This document shows positions 1 through 9,629 of a stretch of 64,000 nucleotides of DNA, in pieces (within the stretch, counting starts at the first letter, position 1; the number at the start of each line of letters is the position of its first letter). This DNA comes from Agromyces larvae (GTDB lineage Bacteria; Actinomycetota; Actinomycetes; Actinomycetales; Microbacteriaceae): the NCBI RefSeq assembly GCF_022811705.1, contig NZ_CP094528.1, forward strand, positions 1,984,001 through 2,048,000. Reading direction: 5' to 3'. The notes under the pieces were generated by a model. The model was not told the DNA's origin. It saw only the letters and a program-made list of their open reading frames with translations, and searched no databases. The position numbers and the translations under genes were made by a program.

Positions 1-610
1 TCTTCGAGCGGATCCGCTTGATGTGCACGTCGAGGGTCTTCGTGTCGCCGAAGTAGTCCGACCCCCAGACCCGGTCGATGAGCTGCCCGCGGGTGAGCAC
101 CCGCCCCGGGTTGCGCATGAGCAGTTCGAGCAGCTCGAACTCCTTCAGCGGCATCGGCACGGGCGCTCCGTCGACCTCGACCGTGTGCCGGTCCACGTCC
201 ATGCGCACGCGGCCGCCCTCGAGCACGGCGTCGTCGAGGTCGACGGCCTCGCCGCGCCGGCGCAGCACCGCCCGGATGCGTGCGAGCAGCTCGCGCGTGG
301 AGTACGGCTTGGTCACGTAGTCGTCGGCGCCGAGCTCGAGGCCCACCACGATGTCGATCTCGCTGTCCTTCGCGGTGAGCATGATGATCGGCACGCTGGA
401 GCGCTGACGCAGCTCGCGGCAGACCTCGGTGCCGGGCAACCCGGGCAGCATCAGGTCGAGCAGCACGAGGTCGGCGCCGGCCCGGTCGAACGCCTCGACG
501 GCGGCGAGGCCGTCGTCGGCGACCTCGACCTCGTACCCTTCGCGTTCGAGCAGGTAGGCCAGCGGGTCGCTGAGGGCGATCTCGTCCTCGACGAGCAGGA
601 TGCGGGTCAC
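1..610 (-). CDS. regX3: RegX3/PhoB-type response regulator (3' end cut by window)
   Basis: OmpR/PhoB-family DNA-binding response regulator, output partner of the SenX3-like kinase encoded just upstream. Visible N-terminus reads MTRILLVEDE; the receiver domain (about 1-120) has the acidic pocket E8/D9, phospho-acceptor D52 in LLDLMLPG and the VTKPY lysine. The winged-helix domain follows (KEFELLELL, then TLDVHIKRIR) and runs off the window edge about 20-30 residues before the expected end. The GTG start overlaps the kinase stop in GTGA, so the two are translationally coupled. With phoU and gpm next door this is the classic actinobacterial phosphate-responsive pair. The family role is established; the exact regulon here is inferred. 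Confidence 0.93.
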   Translation of the reverse strand, partial: MTRILLVEDEIALSDPLAYLLEREGYEVEVADDGLAAVEAFDRAGADLVLLDLMLPGLPGTEVCRELRQRSSVPIIMLTAKDSEIDIVVGLELGADDYVTKPYSTRELLARIRAVLRRRGEAVDLDDAVLEGGRVRMDVDRHTVEVDGAPVPMPLKEFELLELLMRNPGRVLTRGQLIDRVWGSDYFGDTKTLDVHIKRIRSK

Positions 611-1881
611 TCGGGTTCTCCTCGGTGGGTGGCGGCCGGGACGGCGGGGCGGGAACGGTCGGTCGGGGGCGGGCCGGATGCCTCGGGCTTCGCGGATGCC
701 TCGGGCTTCGCGGATGCCTCGGCGCCGGCGTGGGGCGCGGCATCCGTGTCGGTCGTCGGCGCCTCGCCGAGCGGCAGCCGGATCGTGAACGTCGAGCCGC
801 GGCCGGGCGACGACCACACCCGCACGTCGCCGCCGAGGTTCTGCACCGTGTGCTTCACGATGCTGAGCCCGAGCCCCGAGCCGCCGGTGTCGCGCGAACG
901 CGCCTGGTCGACGCGGTAGAAACGCTCGAACACCCGGTCGAGGTCGGCTTCGGCGATGCCGATGCCCTGGTCGGTGACCGCGATCGAGACGATGTCGCCG
1001 TCGACCCGGACGCCCACGCCGACACGGCCGCCGTCGTTCGAGTACGCGATCGCGTTGGCGACGAGGTTGTGGATCGCGACCACGATGAGCTGCCGATCGC
1101 CCCAGACCCGCGCGCCGGTGTGCGCGCGCACCGCGATCTCGATGTCACGCGCCCGTGCCACGACCCGGTTCTGGTCGACCGCGATCCGCACCGCCGCATC
1201 GAGGTCGACGAGCTCGTCGGGCCGCAGGGCGTCGCCCGCCTGGAGCCGGGACAGCTCGATCACCTCGTTCGTGATGCGGGCCAGCCGTTCGGACTCGATC
1301 TCGAGGCGGTTCGCGAAGCGGCGCACCCGCGCGGGGTCGTCGGCGGCGGTGTCGATCGCCTCCGCGAGCAGGCTCACCGAGGCGATCGGGGTCTTCAGTT
1401 CGTGGCTGATGTTCGCCACGAAGTCGCGGCGCACCTCGTCGAGGCGGTGGGCCTCGGTGCGGTCCTCGGCCAGCAGCAGCACGAACCGGGTGCCGAGCCG
1501 CGCCGCGCGCACCCGCAGGCGCAGCGTGGGTTCGCCGAACGCCCCGCGAGCGACCTGCACCTCCTCGGCGACGGGCTCGCCCGTGCGCCGCACCGCCGCG
1601 ACGATGTCGAGCAGTTCGGGGTGCACGACGGCACGTTCGCGCACGATGCCGAGGGCCAGCGCGCCGGGCGAGGCGCGCAGCACGTTGTTCGACGGATCGA
1701 CGACGAGCCCGGCCGATTCCAGCACGTCGAGCATCTGTTCGACGCCCTCGGGAATGGTCGGGGCGACGACGCGTGCGGCCTGGCTGCCGCGGCGCTCCGC
1801 CATGTGCAGCACGATCATGAAGGCGGCACCGAGGAACGCGCCGAAGGCCAGCGCGGCCACGACCACACCGGTCGAGTCCAT
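607..1881 (-). CDS. senX3: SenX3-like sensor histidine kinase
   Basis: Membrane histidine kinase of the phosphate-sensing SenX3/PhoR type, 424 residues. One N-terminal membrane segment (about 5-27), a PAS-like linker, a HisKA domain with the phosphorylated His160 in ANISHELKTP, and an HATPase domain with N-box (IHNLVANAIAYS, about 271-282), G1 DQGIGI (305-310) and G2 GGSGLGL (334-340). Like mycobacterial SenX3 it has no large periplasmic domain, in keeping with signalling through the Pst transporter and PhoU. After about residue 375 there is an unusual low-complexity Ala/Pro/Glu tail with repeats of EASAKP, created by repeats of a GGATGCC-containing word in the DNA. It is transcribed first and followed by regX3. 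Confidence 0.93.
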   Translation of the reverse strand: MDSTGVVVAALAFGAFLGAAFMIVLHMAERRGSQAARVVAPTIPEGVEQMLDVLESAGLVVDPSNNVLRASPGALALGIVRERAVVHPELLDIVAAVRRTGEPVAEEVQVARGAFGEPTLRLRVRAARLGTRFVLLLAEDRTEAHRLDEVRRDFVANISHELKTPIASVSLLAEAIDTAADDPARVRRFANRLEIESERLARITNEVIELSRLQAGDALRPDELVDLDAAVRIAVDQNRVVARARDIEIAVRAHTGARVWGDRQLIVVAIHNLVANAIAYSNDGGRVGVGVRVDGDIVSIAVTDQGIGIAEADLDRVFERFYRVDQARSRDTGGSGLGLSIVKHTVQNLGGDVRVWSSPGRGSTFTIRLPLGEAPTTDTDAAPHAGAEASAKPEASAKPEASGPPPTDRSRPAVPAATHRGEPE

Positions 1882-1952
1882 GTCCCCACGATAGCCAGCG
1901 CACCGGGGTCGGAACGCCGTCGCGGGCCGGTTCGGGCGCTACGTTGGGAAGA

Positions 1953-1985
1953 GTTCAGCCGCGCGGCACCTGCCGTTCACCCGGC
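1953..1985. promoter_or_regulatory. candidate PHO box between senX3 and phoU
   Basis: Two GTTCA(C/G)C half-sites (1953 and 1975) are exactly 22 nt apart, two turns of the 11-nt repeat used by actinobacterial PhoP/RegX3, with a degenerate unit between (CGGCACCTGCC). The site lies between divergent senX3-regX3 and phoU. The resemblance to the strong PHO box before pstS supports it, but the middle unit is poor. Confidence 0.4.
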
Positions 1986-2094
1986 GAGGGGAGGATGTCG
2001 CGGGATCGGGGAACCCGGTCGTGCTCGCCTGCCCGCGCACGACCCGTGTCCGCTCCGATCGGCAGCGCACGCCCCAGAGACAGAGGATGACCAC

Positions 2095-2748
2095 ATGCGC
2101 GAGGTGTTCCAGCAGGAGATGCGGGAGGTGCAGGACCGGCTCGTCGAGATCGCCGGCCTGGTCGCCGAGTCGATCGACAAGGCGACCCGCGCCTTCAACG
2201 AGTCCGACGTGACGCTCGCCGAGGAGGTCATCGCCGACGATCCCCGGATCGACCACGCGACCCTCACGCTCGACGAGCTGGCGATCACGATCCTCGCGCG
2301 GCAGCAGCCGGTCGCCCGGGATCTGCGGATCGTCGTGAGCGCGCTGCGGATCAGCGCCTCGCTCGAGCGGATGGGCGACATCTCGCGGCACATCGCGCAG
2401 CTCGCGCGCTACCGGTTCCCCGACAAGGTGGTGCCGAAGTCGTTGCGCGGCACGTTCGCCGAGATGGGCCGGCTCGACGTCGAGATCGCCCAGCGACTCG
2501 TCGAACTGCTCACCACCGAGGACGTGAAGCTCGCCGAGCAGATCCGCGACGAGGACGACAAGGTCGACGCGCTGCACGTGCAGGTGTTCGACAAGGTGCT
2601 CGGCGAGACCTGGAAGGGCGAGGCGAGCGACACCGTCGACGCCACCCTCGCCAGCCGCTACCACGAGCGGTTCGCCGACCACGCGGTGTCGATCGCGAAG
2701 AAGGTGCTCTACCTCGCCACCGGCGACTGGGCACCCGACGACGACTGA
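2095..2748 (+). CDS. phoU: phosphate signalling protein PhoU
   Basis: Cytoplasmic phosphate-homeostasis regulator, 217 residues, made of two related three-helix bundles. Each half carries an acidic metal-binding cluster, seen as ADDPRID and later RDEDDKVD. PhoU links the PstSCAB transporter to the SenX3-type kinase and represses signalling when phosphate is plentiful (family knowledge). The start is the ATG of MREVFQQEM; the reading frame stays open far upstream only because of the GC content. It is divergent from senX3 and convergent with gpm, separated from the latter by a strong hairpin. Confidence 0.95.
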   Translation: MREVFQQEMREVQDRLVEIAGLVAESIDKATRAFNESDVTLAEEVIADDPRIDHATLTLDELAITILARQQPVARDLRIVVSALRISASLERMGDISRHIAQLARYRFPDKVVPKSLRGTFAEMGRLDVEIAQRLVELLTTEDVKLAEQIRDEDDKVDALHVQVFDKVLGETWKGEASDTVDATLASRYHERFADHAVSIAKKVLYLATGDWAPDDD

Positions 2749-2772
2749 TCGCTCACGCGCACGCGCACGCGG

Positions 2773-2805
2773 ACGGGCCGGTCGGAGATCCTCCGACCGG
2801 CCCGT
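2773..2805. terminator. bidirectional terminator hairpin between phoU and gpm
   Basis: Perfect 15-bp inverted repeat (arms 2773-2787 and 2791-2805, outermost bases ACGGG/CCCGT) with a 3-nt loop, placed between two convergent genes. It lacks a clear U-tract, as is common in high-GC actinobacteria. Confidence 0.75.
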
Positions 2806-2818
2806 TCGACGTCTGCGG

Positions 2819-3568
2819 CTACTTCTTGTCGCCCTGCGCGGCGACCGCGGCGGCACCGGCCGCGGCGGCCTCGGGGTCGAGGTAGCGACCGGGGCCGAGC
2901 GGCATGAAGTCGTCGCCCAGTTCGTAGACGAGCGGGATGCCGGTCGGGATGTTGAGCTCGGCGATGTCGTCGTCGCCGATGCCGTCGAGGTGCTTCACGA
3001 GCGCGCGCAGCGAGTTGCCGTGCGCGGTGACGAGCACCGTCTTGCCGGCGGCGAGGTCGGGGACGATGTCGCTCTGCCAGTACGGCAGCATGCGGGCGAT
3101 CACGTCCTTCAGGCACTCGGTGCGCGGCATCTGGTCGTCGGTGAGGTCGGCGTAGCGCGGGTCGCCCACCTGCGACCACTCGGCGTCGTCGTCGAGCGGC
3201 GGCGGCGGCACGTCGAACGACCGGCGCCAGAGCATGAACTGCTCGTTGCCGTACTTCTGCTGCGTCTCGGCCTTGTCGAGGCCCTGCAGCGCGCCGTAGT
3301 GGCGCTCGTTCAGCCGCCACGAGCGACGCACCGGGATCCACGCCAGATCGGCGGCGTCGAGCGCGAGGTTCGCGGTCTGGATGGCACGCGTGAGCACCGA
3401 GGTGTGCAGCACGTCGGGCAGGACGCCCTGCTCGGCCAGCAGCACCCCGGCGCGGGATGCCTCGGCTCGGCCCTTCTCGCTCAGCCGGACATCGACCCAG
3501 CCGGTGAAGAGGTTCTTCTGGTTCCAGTCGCTCTCGCCGTGGCGCAGCAGGATGAGGGTGTGAGGCAT
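2819..3568 (-). CDS. gpmA: 2,3-bisphosphoglycerate-dependent phosphoglycerate mutase
   Basis: Glycolytic enzyme interconverting 3- and 2-phosphoglycerate, 249 residues, the usual size. The N-terminus has the histidine phosphatase signature [10 protein letters not shown] with phospho-His10. [11 protein letters not shown], the ERHYGALQG proton-donor region and [11 protein letters not shown] with the second catalytic His follow. I chose the ATG of [11 protein letters not shown]; the longer frame adds an implausible basic leader. Its place beside senX3-regX3 repeats the gpm-senX3-regX3 order of mycobacteria. The C-terminus is Ala-rich. Confidence 0.95.
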   Translation of the reverse strand: MPHTLILLRHGESDWNQKNLFTGWVDVRLSEKGRAEASRAGVLLAEQGVLPDVLHTSVLTRAIQTANLALDAADLAWIPVRRSWRLNERHYGALQGLDKAETQQKYGNEQFMLWRRSFDVPPPPLDDDAEWSQVGDPRYADLTDDQMPRTECLKDVIARMLPYWQSDIVPDLAAGKTVLVTAHGNSLRALVKHLDGIGDDDIAELNIPTGIPLVYELGDDFMPLGPGRYLDPEAAAAGAAAVAAQGDKK

Positions 3569-3602
3569 GGCTCCCAGCCTACGGCCTGCGACACTGGAGG
3601 GC

Positions 3603-4415
3603 ATGCCGGTCGGATCCATCACGCGCGGGACGACGAACACGAATCGCCTGCGCCGCATCGACCGCTGGATCGCCGACTCGCCGGCCCTGCGCCGCGCCGA
3701 CGACCCGCTCGTGGTCGACCTCGGCTACGGCGCGAGCGGGGTCACCGCGTTCGAGCTCGCGACCCGGTTGCGGCGCGCGCGCCCCGACGTCGAGGTGCTC
3801 GGCCTCGAGATCGACCCCGGCCGGGTGCGCACCGCCCGGGCGCAGCTGGCCGACGTGCGCGCGGGCCGCACGCCGTTCGCGGCCGACCTCGCCGTGTCGT
3901 TCGAGGTCGGCGGGTTCGAGGTGCCGACGCCCGGCGGCCGCAGGCCGGCGATCATCCGCGCGTTCAACGTGCTGCGCCAGTACGACGAGGCCGACGTGGC
4001 ATCCGCGTGGGCCCGCATGACCGAACGCCTCGCCCCGGCGGGCCTGCTCGTGGAGGGCACCTGCGACGAACTCGGTCGCATCGCGAGCTGGGTGGGGCTC
4101 GAGGCATCCGGCCCCTCGACCTTCACCGTCGGGCTGCGCCTGACCGACCTGGCCGCGCCCTCGATCGTCGCCGAGCGCCTGCCGAAGGCGCTGATCCACC
4201 GCAACGTGCCCGGCGAGCGCATCCACGACCTGCTCGTCGCGCTCGACCGGGCTTGGGCGGTGCACGCGCCGCTGTCGGTCTACGGGCCGGCGCAGCGCTG
4301 GATCGCCGCGGTGCGCACACTGCAGGGCGACGGATGGCCCGTGGCCGGCAGCGCCCGCAGATGGCGGCTCGGCGAGCTCACCGTGCCGTGGTCGGCCGTG
4401 GCGCCCGCGGCCTAG
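3603..4415 (+). CDS. class I SAM-dependent methyltransferase-like protein
   Basis: About 270 residues. The N-terminal half has a Rossmann methyltransferase core: [10 protein letters not shown] matches motif [11 protein letters not shown] the acidic ribose-binding motif, and [11 protein letters not shown] the motif IV region. Substrate unknown. The C-terminal half ([16 protein letters not shown]) is not recognisable to me. The ATG at 3603 follows GGAGG; only 34 bp separate it from the divergent gpm start, so the promoters must overlap. Its TAG stop overlaps the stop of the convergent ygfZ gene in a shared CTAG. Confidence 0.75.
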   Translation: MPVGSITRGTTNTNRLRRIDRWIADSPALRRADDPLVVDLGYGASGVTAFELATRLRRARPDVEVLGLEIDPGRVRTARAQLADVRAGRTPFAADLAVSFEVGGFEVPTPGGRRPAIIRAFNVLRQYDEADVASAWARMTERLAPAGLLVEGTCDELGRIASWVGLEASGPSTFTVGLRLTDLAAPSIVAERLPKALIHRNVPGERIHDLLVALDRAWAVHAPLSVYGPAQRWIAAVRTLQGDGWPVAGSARRWRLGELTVPWSAVAPAA

Positions 4416-5551
4416 TGGCGGACGCCGAGGCGCGGCAGCCGGGGGATGTCGACCTCGGGGCCCGCGTCGGCGGGAACGACCTCTTGCTGGCCGGCGGCGA
4501 CGTCGATGCCGTGGCTCTCGACGATGAGCGGGATGCCGGCCGGCACCGCGCGCTTGATCACGGCGAGCGCGATCGGGCCGAGCTCGTGGTGCATCGCGCT
4601 CGAGGTGATCGCACCGACGGCGCGCCGCTCGGGCTCGGCGCCCGGCTCGGGTTCGGGCCGCGCCTTCAGGGCGACGACCGGCTCGCCCGCGACGGGCAGC
4701 ACGGTGTCGCTGCCGTCGAGGTGCAGCAGCACCAGCCGGCGCGGCGGCCGGCCGAGGTTCAGCACCTTCGCCACGGTCTCCTGCCCGCGGTAGCAGCCCT
4801 TGCCGAGGTCGACGGCGCTCTGCAGCCAGTCGAGCTCGTGCGGGATGGAGCGCTCGTCGACCTCGGTCGCGAAGCGCGGCCGCCACGCGGCGATGCGCAG
4901 CGCTTCGGCGGCCAGCGAACCCGCGGCCTGCACTCGGCCCGCGGCGACCGCGTGCGCCGCGTCGCCGAGCCGGTCGCGCGGCACGAGGCGCTCGACCCAG
5001 CGCCAGTCGGGATGCTCCGTCGCATACCGGTGCCCGCGCGGAGCGCCCCAGGGGTCGACCCAGTCGGGAGCGAGGCGCCCGGCCGGATCCGCGCCGGTCG
5101 CCCGGTCGAGCGCGTCGGCGGTCGCGGCTGCGAGGACGCCGACGTCGGCCGAGCGGTCGGCGACCTCGACGCGCAGCATGAACCGCATCCGGTCGAGGAA
5201 GGCGGCCAGCCCGGATGCGGCGGTGCCCTCGGTCACGAGCCAGGTCGTCTCGCCGTCGTCGACGACGTGCGCGGCGTGCTCGATGCGCCCGTTCGCGTCC
5301 AGCAGCAGGGTCTCGGCACTCTCGCCGGGGGCGAGCCGGTCGAGCGCCTGGCTCGCCATCGAGTGCAGCCAGCTCAGCCGATCGGGCCCGGTGACCGTGA
5401 CCACGCCGCGGTTCGACAGGTCGACGACGGCGTCGCCCGCCTCGAGCCGGCGCTGCTCGACGAGCGGGTTGCCGTAGTGTGCGGGCACGCCCTCGTCGAC
5501 GCCGTCGGCGGCGACGGCTCCGGCGAGCCCGAGGAACGGCGAGGTGGCCAT
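4412..5551 (-). CDS. ygfZ: YgfZ/GcvT-family folate-binding protein
   Basis: 379 residues. The YgfZ signature KGCYRGQE stands at about 251-258 after a GcvT-like tetrahydrofolate-binding fold. YgfZ proteins act in maintenance of Fe-S enzymes such as MiaB through a folate-dependent reaction; this is family knowledge. The real start is the ATG of [11 protein letters not shown], whose A is shared with the upstream gene's stop (TGATG), so it is the last gene of a three-gene operon (small membrane protein, nitrobindin, ygfZ). The frame stays open upstream, but inside the nitrobindin gene. Confidence 0.93.
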   Translation of the reverse strand: MATSPFLGLAGAVAADGVDEGVPAHYGNPLVEQRRLEAGDAVVDLSNRGVVTVTGPDRLSWLHSMASQALDRLAPGESAETLLLDANGRIEHAAHVVDDGETTWLVTEGTAASGLAAFLDRMRFMLRVEVADRSADVGVLAAATADALDRATGADPAGRLAPDWVDPWGAPRGHRYATEHPDWRWVERLVPRDRLGDAAHAVAAGRVQAAGSLAAEALRIAAWRPRFATEVDERSIPHELDWLQSAVDLGKGCYRGQETVAKVLNLGRPPRRLVLLHLDGSDTVLPVAGEPVVALKARPEPEPGAEPERRAVGAITSSAMHHELGPIALAVIKRAVPAGIPLIVESHGIDVAAGQQEVVPADAGPEVDIPRLPRLGVRH

Positions 5552-6159
5552 CAGTCGACCTTCGCCAGCCGGGCGGACGCGTGCGTGCGCAGATCCTGTC
5601 CGAGGGCCGCGATGTCCCACGCCCACAGCAGGTGCCCCTCGACGAGCCCGTAGAGGCGGGTGGCCGCCGCGTACTCCTTCGCGCCGGCGGTGCGCATCAC
5701 CGCGTCGGTCGCCAGGTCGATGCGCGGGCCCTTCACCTGGCCGAGGTAGAGCTCGCTCACCCCGCCCGGGTGCACGATCGAGACCTCCAGGTCGAAGCCG
5801 CCGGCATCGTTGCGCAACCGCTCGACCGACTCGGCGTCGGGATACGGATGGTCGCCGACCGCGGGCAGCAGCGCCGGGCCGGCGTCGCCCTCGCCGAGCG
5901 GTCTGGCCAGGCGCCAGTAGCCCGTCTCGGTCGCCAGCGGCGTCGGGTCCCCGCCCTCGTCGTCGGGGAACAGCCACGTGTAGGACGTGTAGTTCAGATG
6001 CGGCAGCCCGTCATGGCTGAAGCTCACCCGCTGCCCGAACTCGCGCGTGACCGAGTCGTCGCCGATCTTGTAGTCGATCACGCCCGACCCCTCCCAGACC
6101 CCGATGAGCCAGGAGAGCGGGACGAGCTCGGCCGGGAGGTCGACGGGAAGCTCGATCAC
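5551..6159 (-). CDS. nitrobindin-like heme-binding beta-barrel protein
   Basis: 202 residues, FABP-like (nitrobindin/THAP4 C-terminal) family. The N-terminus has the diagnostic [11 protein letters not shown], followed by beta-strand rich sequence ending in [14 protein letters not shown]. Actinobacterial members bind ferric heme and isomerise peroxynitrite to nitrate; I infer the same here without having verified the heme-ligand His by alignment. Start is a GTG ([10 protein letters not shown]). It lies 7 nt after the small membrane protein and is coupled to ygfZ by a one-base overlap; the linkage suggests a shared role in protecting metal cofactors. Confidence 0.85.
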   Translation of the reverse strand: MIELPVDLPAELVPLSWLIGVWEGSGVIDYKIGDDSVTREFGQRVSFSHDGLPHLNYTSYTWLFPDDEGGDPTPLATETGYWRLARPLGEGDAGPALLPAVGDHPYPDAESVERLRNDAGGFDLEVSIVHPGGVSELYLGQVKGPRIDLATDAVMRTAGAKEYAAATRLYGLVEGHLLWAWDIAALGQDLRTHASARLAKVD

Positions 6160-6166
6160 GGCGCGC

Positions 6167-6283
6167 CTAGCGCTGGCCCTTGAACAGCTTGTACACGACG
6201 ACGCCGCTGATCCACGCGATGGCCAGGCTCGCGAGACCGAGCAGGCCGATGAAGAGGAGTTCGAGGGCGAGGAGATCGGACAT
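6167..6283 (-). CDS. 38-residue single-pass membrane protein
   Basis: Short reading frame starting [11 protein letters not shown] and ending YKLFKGQR. Nearly the whole chain is one hydrophobic segment followed by a positively charged end (K, K, R), which predicts an N-out/C-in helix. It has an ATG start and stops 7 nt before the nitrobindin start, so it looks like the first gene of that operon. I do not recognise a named family. Position, coding sense and membrane character make it likely real. Confidence 0.6.
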   Translation of the reverse strand: MSDLLALELLFIGLLGLASLAIAWISGVVVYKLFKGQR

Positions 6284-6312
6284 GCTCCGAGTCTACGCCG
6301 TCGCCGGAATGC

Positions 6313-6618
6313 TCAGGCGAACGGGATCGCCGCGAGCGCGGCGACGCCGACGACCGCCGCCGCGCCCCCGACCGACGCGCTCGCCCGGCGCACGAACCCC
6401 TCGGGCCGGCGGGTCGCGAGCTGCACCAGCAGGGTCGCGAGCACCGCGGCGGCGAACACCACGCCGAGGGCCGCGTACACCGCCGGCCACGCGGCATCCG
6501 CCTCGCCGAGCCGAGCCCCGGAGGCGGCGAGCGCGAGCACGACGACCGACCCGGCCACCGCGATCGCCCACACCAGAGCGATGCCCGCCCAGCCGTCCCG
6601 CGAGTGCTGCTGCGTCAT
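6313..6618 (-). CDS. small integral membrane protein, function unknown
   Basis: 101 residues from the ATG of [12 protein letters not shown]. Three predicted membrane helices: [40 protein letters not shown] and [18 protein letters not shown], the last two joined by a short basic loop ([11 protein letters not shown]). It is divergent from glnR, with starts 73 bp apart. No catalytic motif is visible and I do not recognise the family. Confidence 0.65.
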   Translation of the reverse strand: MTQQHSRDGWAGIALVWAIAVAGSVVVLALAASGARLGEADAAWPAVYAALGVVFAAAVLATLLVQLATRRPEGFVRRASASVGGAAAVVGVAALAAIPFA

Positions 6619-6691
6619 GTCCCGTCCGTTTCCGACGCATGCGAGCACGCGTCCCGTAGTATGGTCGGCACCTTACTACTGGAGGGTGTGC

Positions 6692-7384
6692 GTGGCGCAG
6701 CTGCTGATCCTGTCGCCGGCGGCCGACGAAGACGTCCTCCCGGCTCTGTCTCTCTTGACCCATCGCGTGCGGGTCATCCCCGCGTCGCCCGATCAGCTCG
6801 TGCGCGCGCCCGAAGCCGACCTCGTGCTGCTCGACGCCCGCACGAACCTCGCCGGCGCGAAGGCGCTGTCGCAGATCCTCGGCACCACCGGGCTGTCCTC
6901 GCCGCTGCTGCTCATCGTCACCGAGGGCGGCCTCACCGCCGTCACGGCCGACTGGGGCGTCGACGACGTCGTGCTCGAGACCGCCGGTCCGGCCGAGGTC
7001 GACGCGCGCATCCGGCTCGCGATCGGGCGCGCCCAGTCCAACCGACCGAGCGAACGCATCCAGACCTCGGGCGTGGTCATCGACGAGGCCAGCTACTCGG
7101 CGAAGGTGCACGGCAAGCCCCTCGACCTCACCTACAAGGAGTTCGAGCTGCTGCGGTTCCTCGCCGCGCACCCGTCCCGCGTGTTCACCCGCGAGCAGCT
7201 GCTCAGCGAGGTGTGGGGATACGACTACTTCGGCGGCACCCGCACCGTCGACGTGCACGTGCGGCGCCTGCGCGCCAAACTCGGCGACCTCGAGAGCCTG
7301 ATCGGCACCGTGCGCAACGTCGGGTACCGGTTCAACGTGCACGAGGAGGACGAGCAGCCCTCCTCGGTGGCCACGACGAGCTGA
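6692..7384 (+). CDS. glnR: GlnR-like global nitrogen regulator
   Basis: 230-residue OmpR-family orphan regulator. The atypical receiver domain has [11 protein letters not shown] where a phosphorylation site would be and the highly characteristic [17 protein letters not shown]. The winged helix has [10 protein letters not shown] and [18 protein letters not shown]. In actinobacteria GlnR controls nitrogen assimilation (glnA, amtB, nir) as a phosphorylation-independent dimer. The start is the GTG of [14 protein letters not shown], 5 nt after GGAGGG; an in-frame GTG lies 6 nt earlier. No kinase is adjacent, in keeping with an orphan. The tail past [10 protein letters not shown] is short and Ser/Thr rich. 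Confidence 0.87.
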   Translation: MAQLLILSPAADEDVLPALSLLTHRVRVIPASPDQLVRAPEADLVLLDARTNLAGAKALSQILGTTGLSSPLLLIVTEGGLTAVTADWGVDDVVLETAGPAEVDARIRLAIGRAQSNRPSERIQTSGVVIDEASYSAKVHGKPLDLTYKEFELLRFLAAHPSRVFTREQLLSEVWGYDYFGGTRTVDVHVRRLRAKLGDLESLIGTVRNVGYRFNVHEEDEQPSSVATTS

Positions 7385-7457
7385 CGCGGCATCCGACCGT
7401 CCGCCGCACGCCGGAATCGGCCATCCCGTCGTCGCACCCCGGTGGCATGATGTGGGG

Positions 7458-9629
7458 ATGACCGACACCCTCGACGCCGACCGCACCTCCAGCGACTTCG
7501 ACGACGACTTCGAACCGTTCGACGTCGAGGGTGCGCCCGAACTGCCCGCCGAGCGGTACCTCGATCGCGAGCTGAGCTGGCTCGCATTCAACCAGCGCGT
7601 GCTCGAACTCGCCGAGGATCCGCGCCAGCCCGTGCTCGAACGAGCGAACTTCCTCGCGATCTTCGCGTCCAACCTCGACGAGTTCTTCATGGTGCGCGTC
7701 GCCGGCCTGAAGCGCCGCATCGTCACCGGGCTCGCCGTGCCGACCAACGTGGGGCGCTCCCCCGGCGACGTGCTGAGCGACATCTCGCGCGCGGCGCACG
7801 AGCTGCAGGAACGGCACGCCCGCGTCTACCAGGAGCTCGTCAAGCCCGCGCTCGCCGACGCCGGCATCCGCGTCGTCTCGTGGGACGAGCTCGGCGAGGG
7901 CGAGCGCGCCCACCTCGCCGAGTTCTTCGCGACCCAGATCTTCCCGGTGCTGATGCCGCTCGCGGTCGACCCCGCGCACCCGTTCCCGTACATCTCGGGC
8001 CTCTCGCTCAACCTCTCGGTCCGGGTGCGCAACAGCCGCACCGGCCGGGTCGAGTTCGCCCGCGTGAAGGTGCCGCAGATGCTGCCCCGGTTCGTGCAGG
8101 TGAGCCCCGACGAGACCGTCGACGACGCCCGCTACATCGCGCTCGAAGAGCTCATCTCCAACCACCTCGGCGACCTCTTCCCCGGCATGGAGGTGCTCGA
8201 TCACCACGTCTTCCGAGTCACCCGCAACGAGGACGTCGAGATCGAGGAGGACGAGACCGAGAACCTCATCAAGGCGCTCGAGAAGGAGCTGCTGCGCCGC
8301 CGGTTCGGTCCGCCCATCCGCCTCGAGGTCTCCGACGACATGGACGACGTGACCCTCGAGCTCCTGGTGCGCGAGCTCGACATCTCCGATCAAGAGGTGT
8401 TCCGGCTGCCCGCTCCGCTCGACCTCGGCGGGCTGTTCGACCTGTCGCGCATCGACCGACCCGACCTGCACTACCCCACGCAGGTGCCGACGACCAACGC
8501 GCAACTGCTGCCGCGCGAGCCGAACCAGCAGGCCGACATCTTCGCCGCGGTCGCCCGCAAGGACGTGCTGCTGCACCACCCGTACGAGTCGTTCGCGACC
8601 AGTGTGCAGGCGTTCCTCGAGCAGGCCGCCGCCGACCCGCACGTGCTCGCCATCAAGCAGACCCTGTACCGCACCTCGGGCGACAGCCCCATCGTCGAGG
8701 CGCTCATCGACGCCGCCGAGGCGGGCAAGCAGGTGCTCGCGCTCGTCGAGATCAAGGCCCGGTTCGACGAGGCGGCGAACATCACCTGGGCGCGCAAGCT
8801 CGAGAAGGCGGGCGTGCACGTCGTCTACGGCCTGGTGGGGCTGAAGACGCACTGCAAGCTCGCCCTCGTGATCCGCCAGGAACAGGGCAAGCTGCGCCAC
8901 TACAGCCACATCGGCACCGGCAACTACAACCCCAAGACGAGCCGCGTCTACGAAGACCTCGGGCTGCTGACCGCCGACGACCAGGTCGGCAAAGACCTGA
9001 CGCGGCTCTTCAACGAGTTGAGCGGCTACGCGATCGAGAAGAAGTTCAAGCGTCTGCTCGTCGCCCCGCTGCACCTGCGCAAGGGGCTGCTGAAACTCAT
9101 CGCCCAGGAGGCGCGGAACGCCAAGGAGGGCAAGCCGGCCCGCATCCGCATCAAAGTGAACTCGATGGTCGACGAGGCCATCATCGACGCGCTGTACCGT
9201 GCGTCGAACGCCGGCGTGCCCGTCGAGGTGTGGGTGCGCGGCATCTGCAGCCTCCGCCCCGGCATCCCGGGGATCAGCGAGAACATCCGGGTGCGGTCGA
9301 TCCTCGGGCGCTACCTCGAGCACTCCCGGATCTTCTCGTTCGACGGCGGCGGCGACCCGCAGGTCTACATCGGATCGGCCGACATGATGCACCGCAACCT
9401 CGACCGCCGCGTCGAGGCGCTCGTGCGGCTGACCGACCCCGACCACCTGCGCGAGGTCGACGGGTTCTTCGACCTCGCGATGGACGACCGCACGAGCTCG
9501 TGGCACCTCGACGGCGACGGCACCTGGGTGCGGCACTCCAGCGACGCGGCGGGGCATCCGCTCGACGACCTGCAGGCCACGCTGATGCAGCGGACCGTGC
9601 ACCGGGCCCGACCGGGGATCCGCCGGTGA
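7458..9629 (+). CDS. ppk: polyphosphate kinase 1
   Basis: 723 residues, full length for PPK1. Makes long-chain polyphosphate reversibly from ATP. The order of domains is normal: N-terminal helical domain ([29 protein letters not shown]), head domain ([13 protein letters not shown]), then two phospholipase D-like domains with [25 protein letters not shown] and [11 protein letters not shown], and the second His region [14 protein letters not shown]. The ATG of MTDTLDADR was chosen; CATGAT sits 6 nt upstream, which would suit a leaderless transcript. It overlaps the next gene by GTGA, a ppk-mutT1 pair also known in mycobacteria. Confidence 0.96.
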   Translation: MTDTLDADRTSSDFDDDFEPFDVEGAPELPAERYLDRELSWLAFNQRVLELAEDPRQPVLERANFLAIFASNLDEFFMVRVAGLKRRIVTGLAVPTNVGRSPGDVLSDISRAAHELQERHARVYQELVKPALADAGIRVVSWDELGEGERAHLAEFFATQIFPVLMPLAVDPAHPFPYISGLSLNLSVRVRNSRTGRVEFARVKVPQMLPRFVQVSPDETVDDARYIALEELISNHLGDLFPGMEVLDHHVFRVTRNEDVEIEEDETENLIKALEKELLRRRFGPPIRLEVSDDMDDVTLELLVRELDISDQEVFRLPAPLDLGGLFDLSRIDRPDLHYPTQVPTTNAQLLPREPNQQADIFAAVARKDVLLHHPYESFATSVQAFLEQAAADPHVLAIKQTLYRTSGDSPIVEALIDAAEAGKQVLALVEIKARFDEAANITWARKLEKAGVHVVYGLVGLKTHCKLALVIRQEQGKLRHYSHIGTGNYNPKTSRVYEDLGLLTADDQVGKDLTRLFNELSGYAIEKKFKRLLVAPLHLRKGLLKLIAQEARNAKEGKPARIRIKVNSMVDEAIIDALYRASNAGVPVEVWVRGICSLRPGIPGISENIRVRSILGRYLEHSRIFSFDGGGDPQVYIGSADMMHRNLDRRVEALVRLTDPDHLREVDGFFDLAMDDRTSSWHLDGDGTWVRHSSDAAGHPLDDLQATLMQRTVHRARPGIRR

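Noticed and set aside
2990..5653. 887-residue open frame on the + strand
   Set aside because: It runs antisense through gpm and ygfZ and has the Arg/Ala/His-rich make-up of a GC-driven shadow; gpm and ygfZ have complete family motifs.
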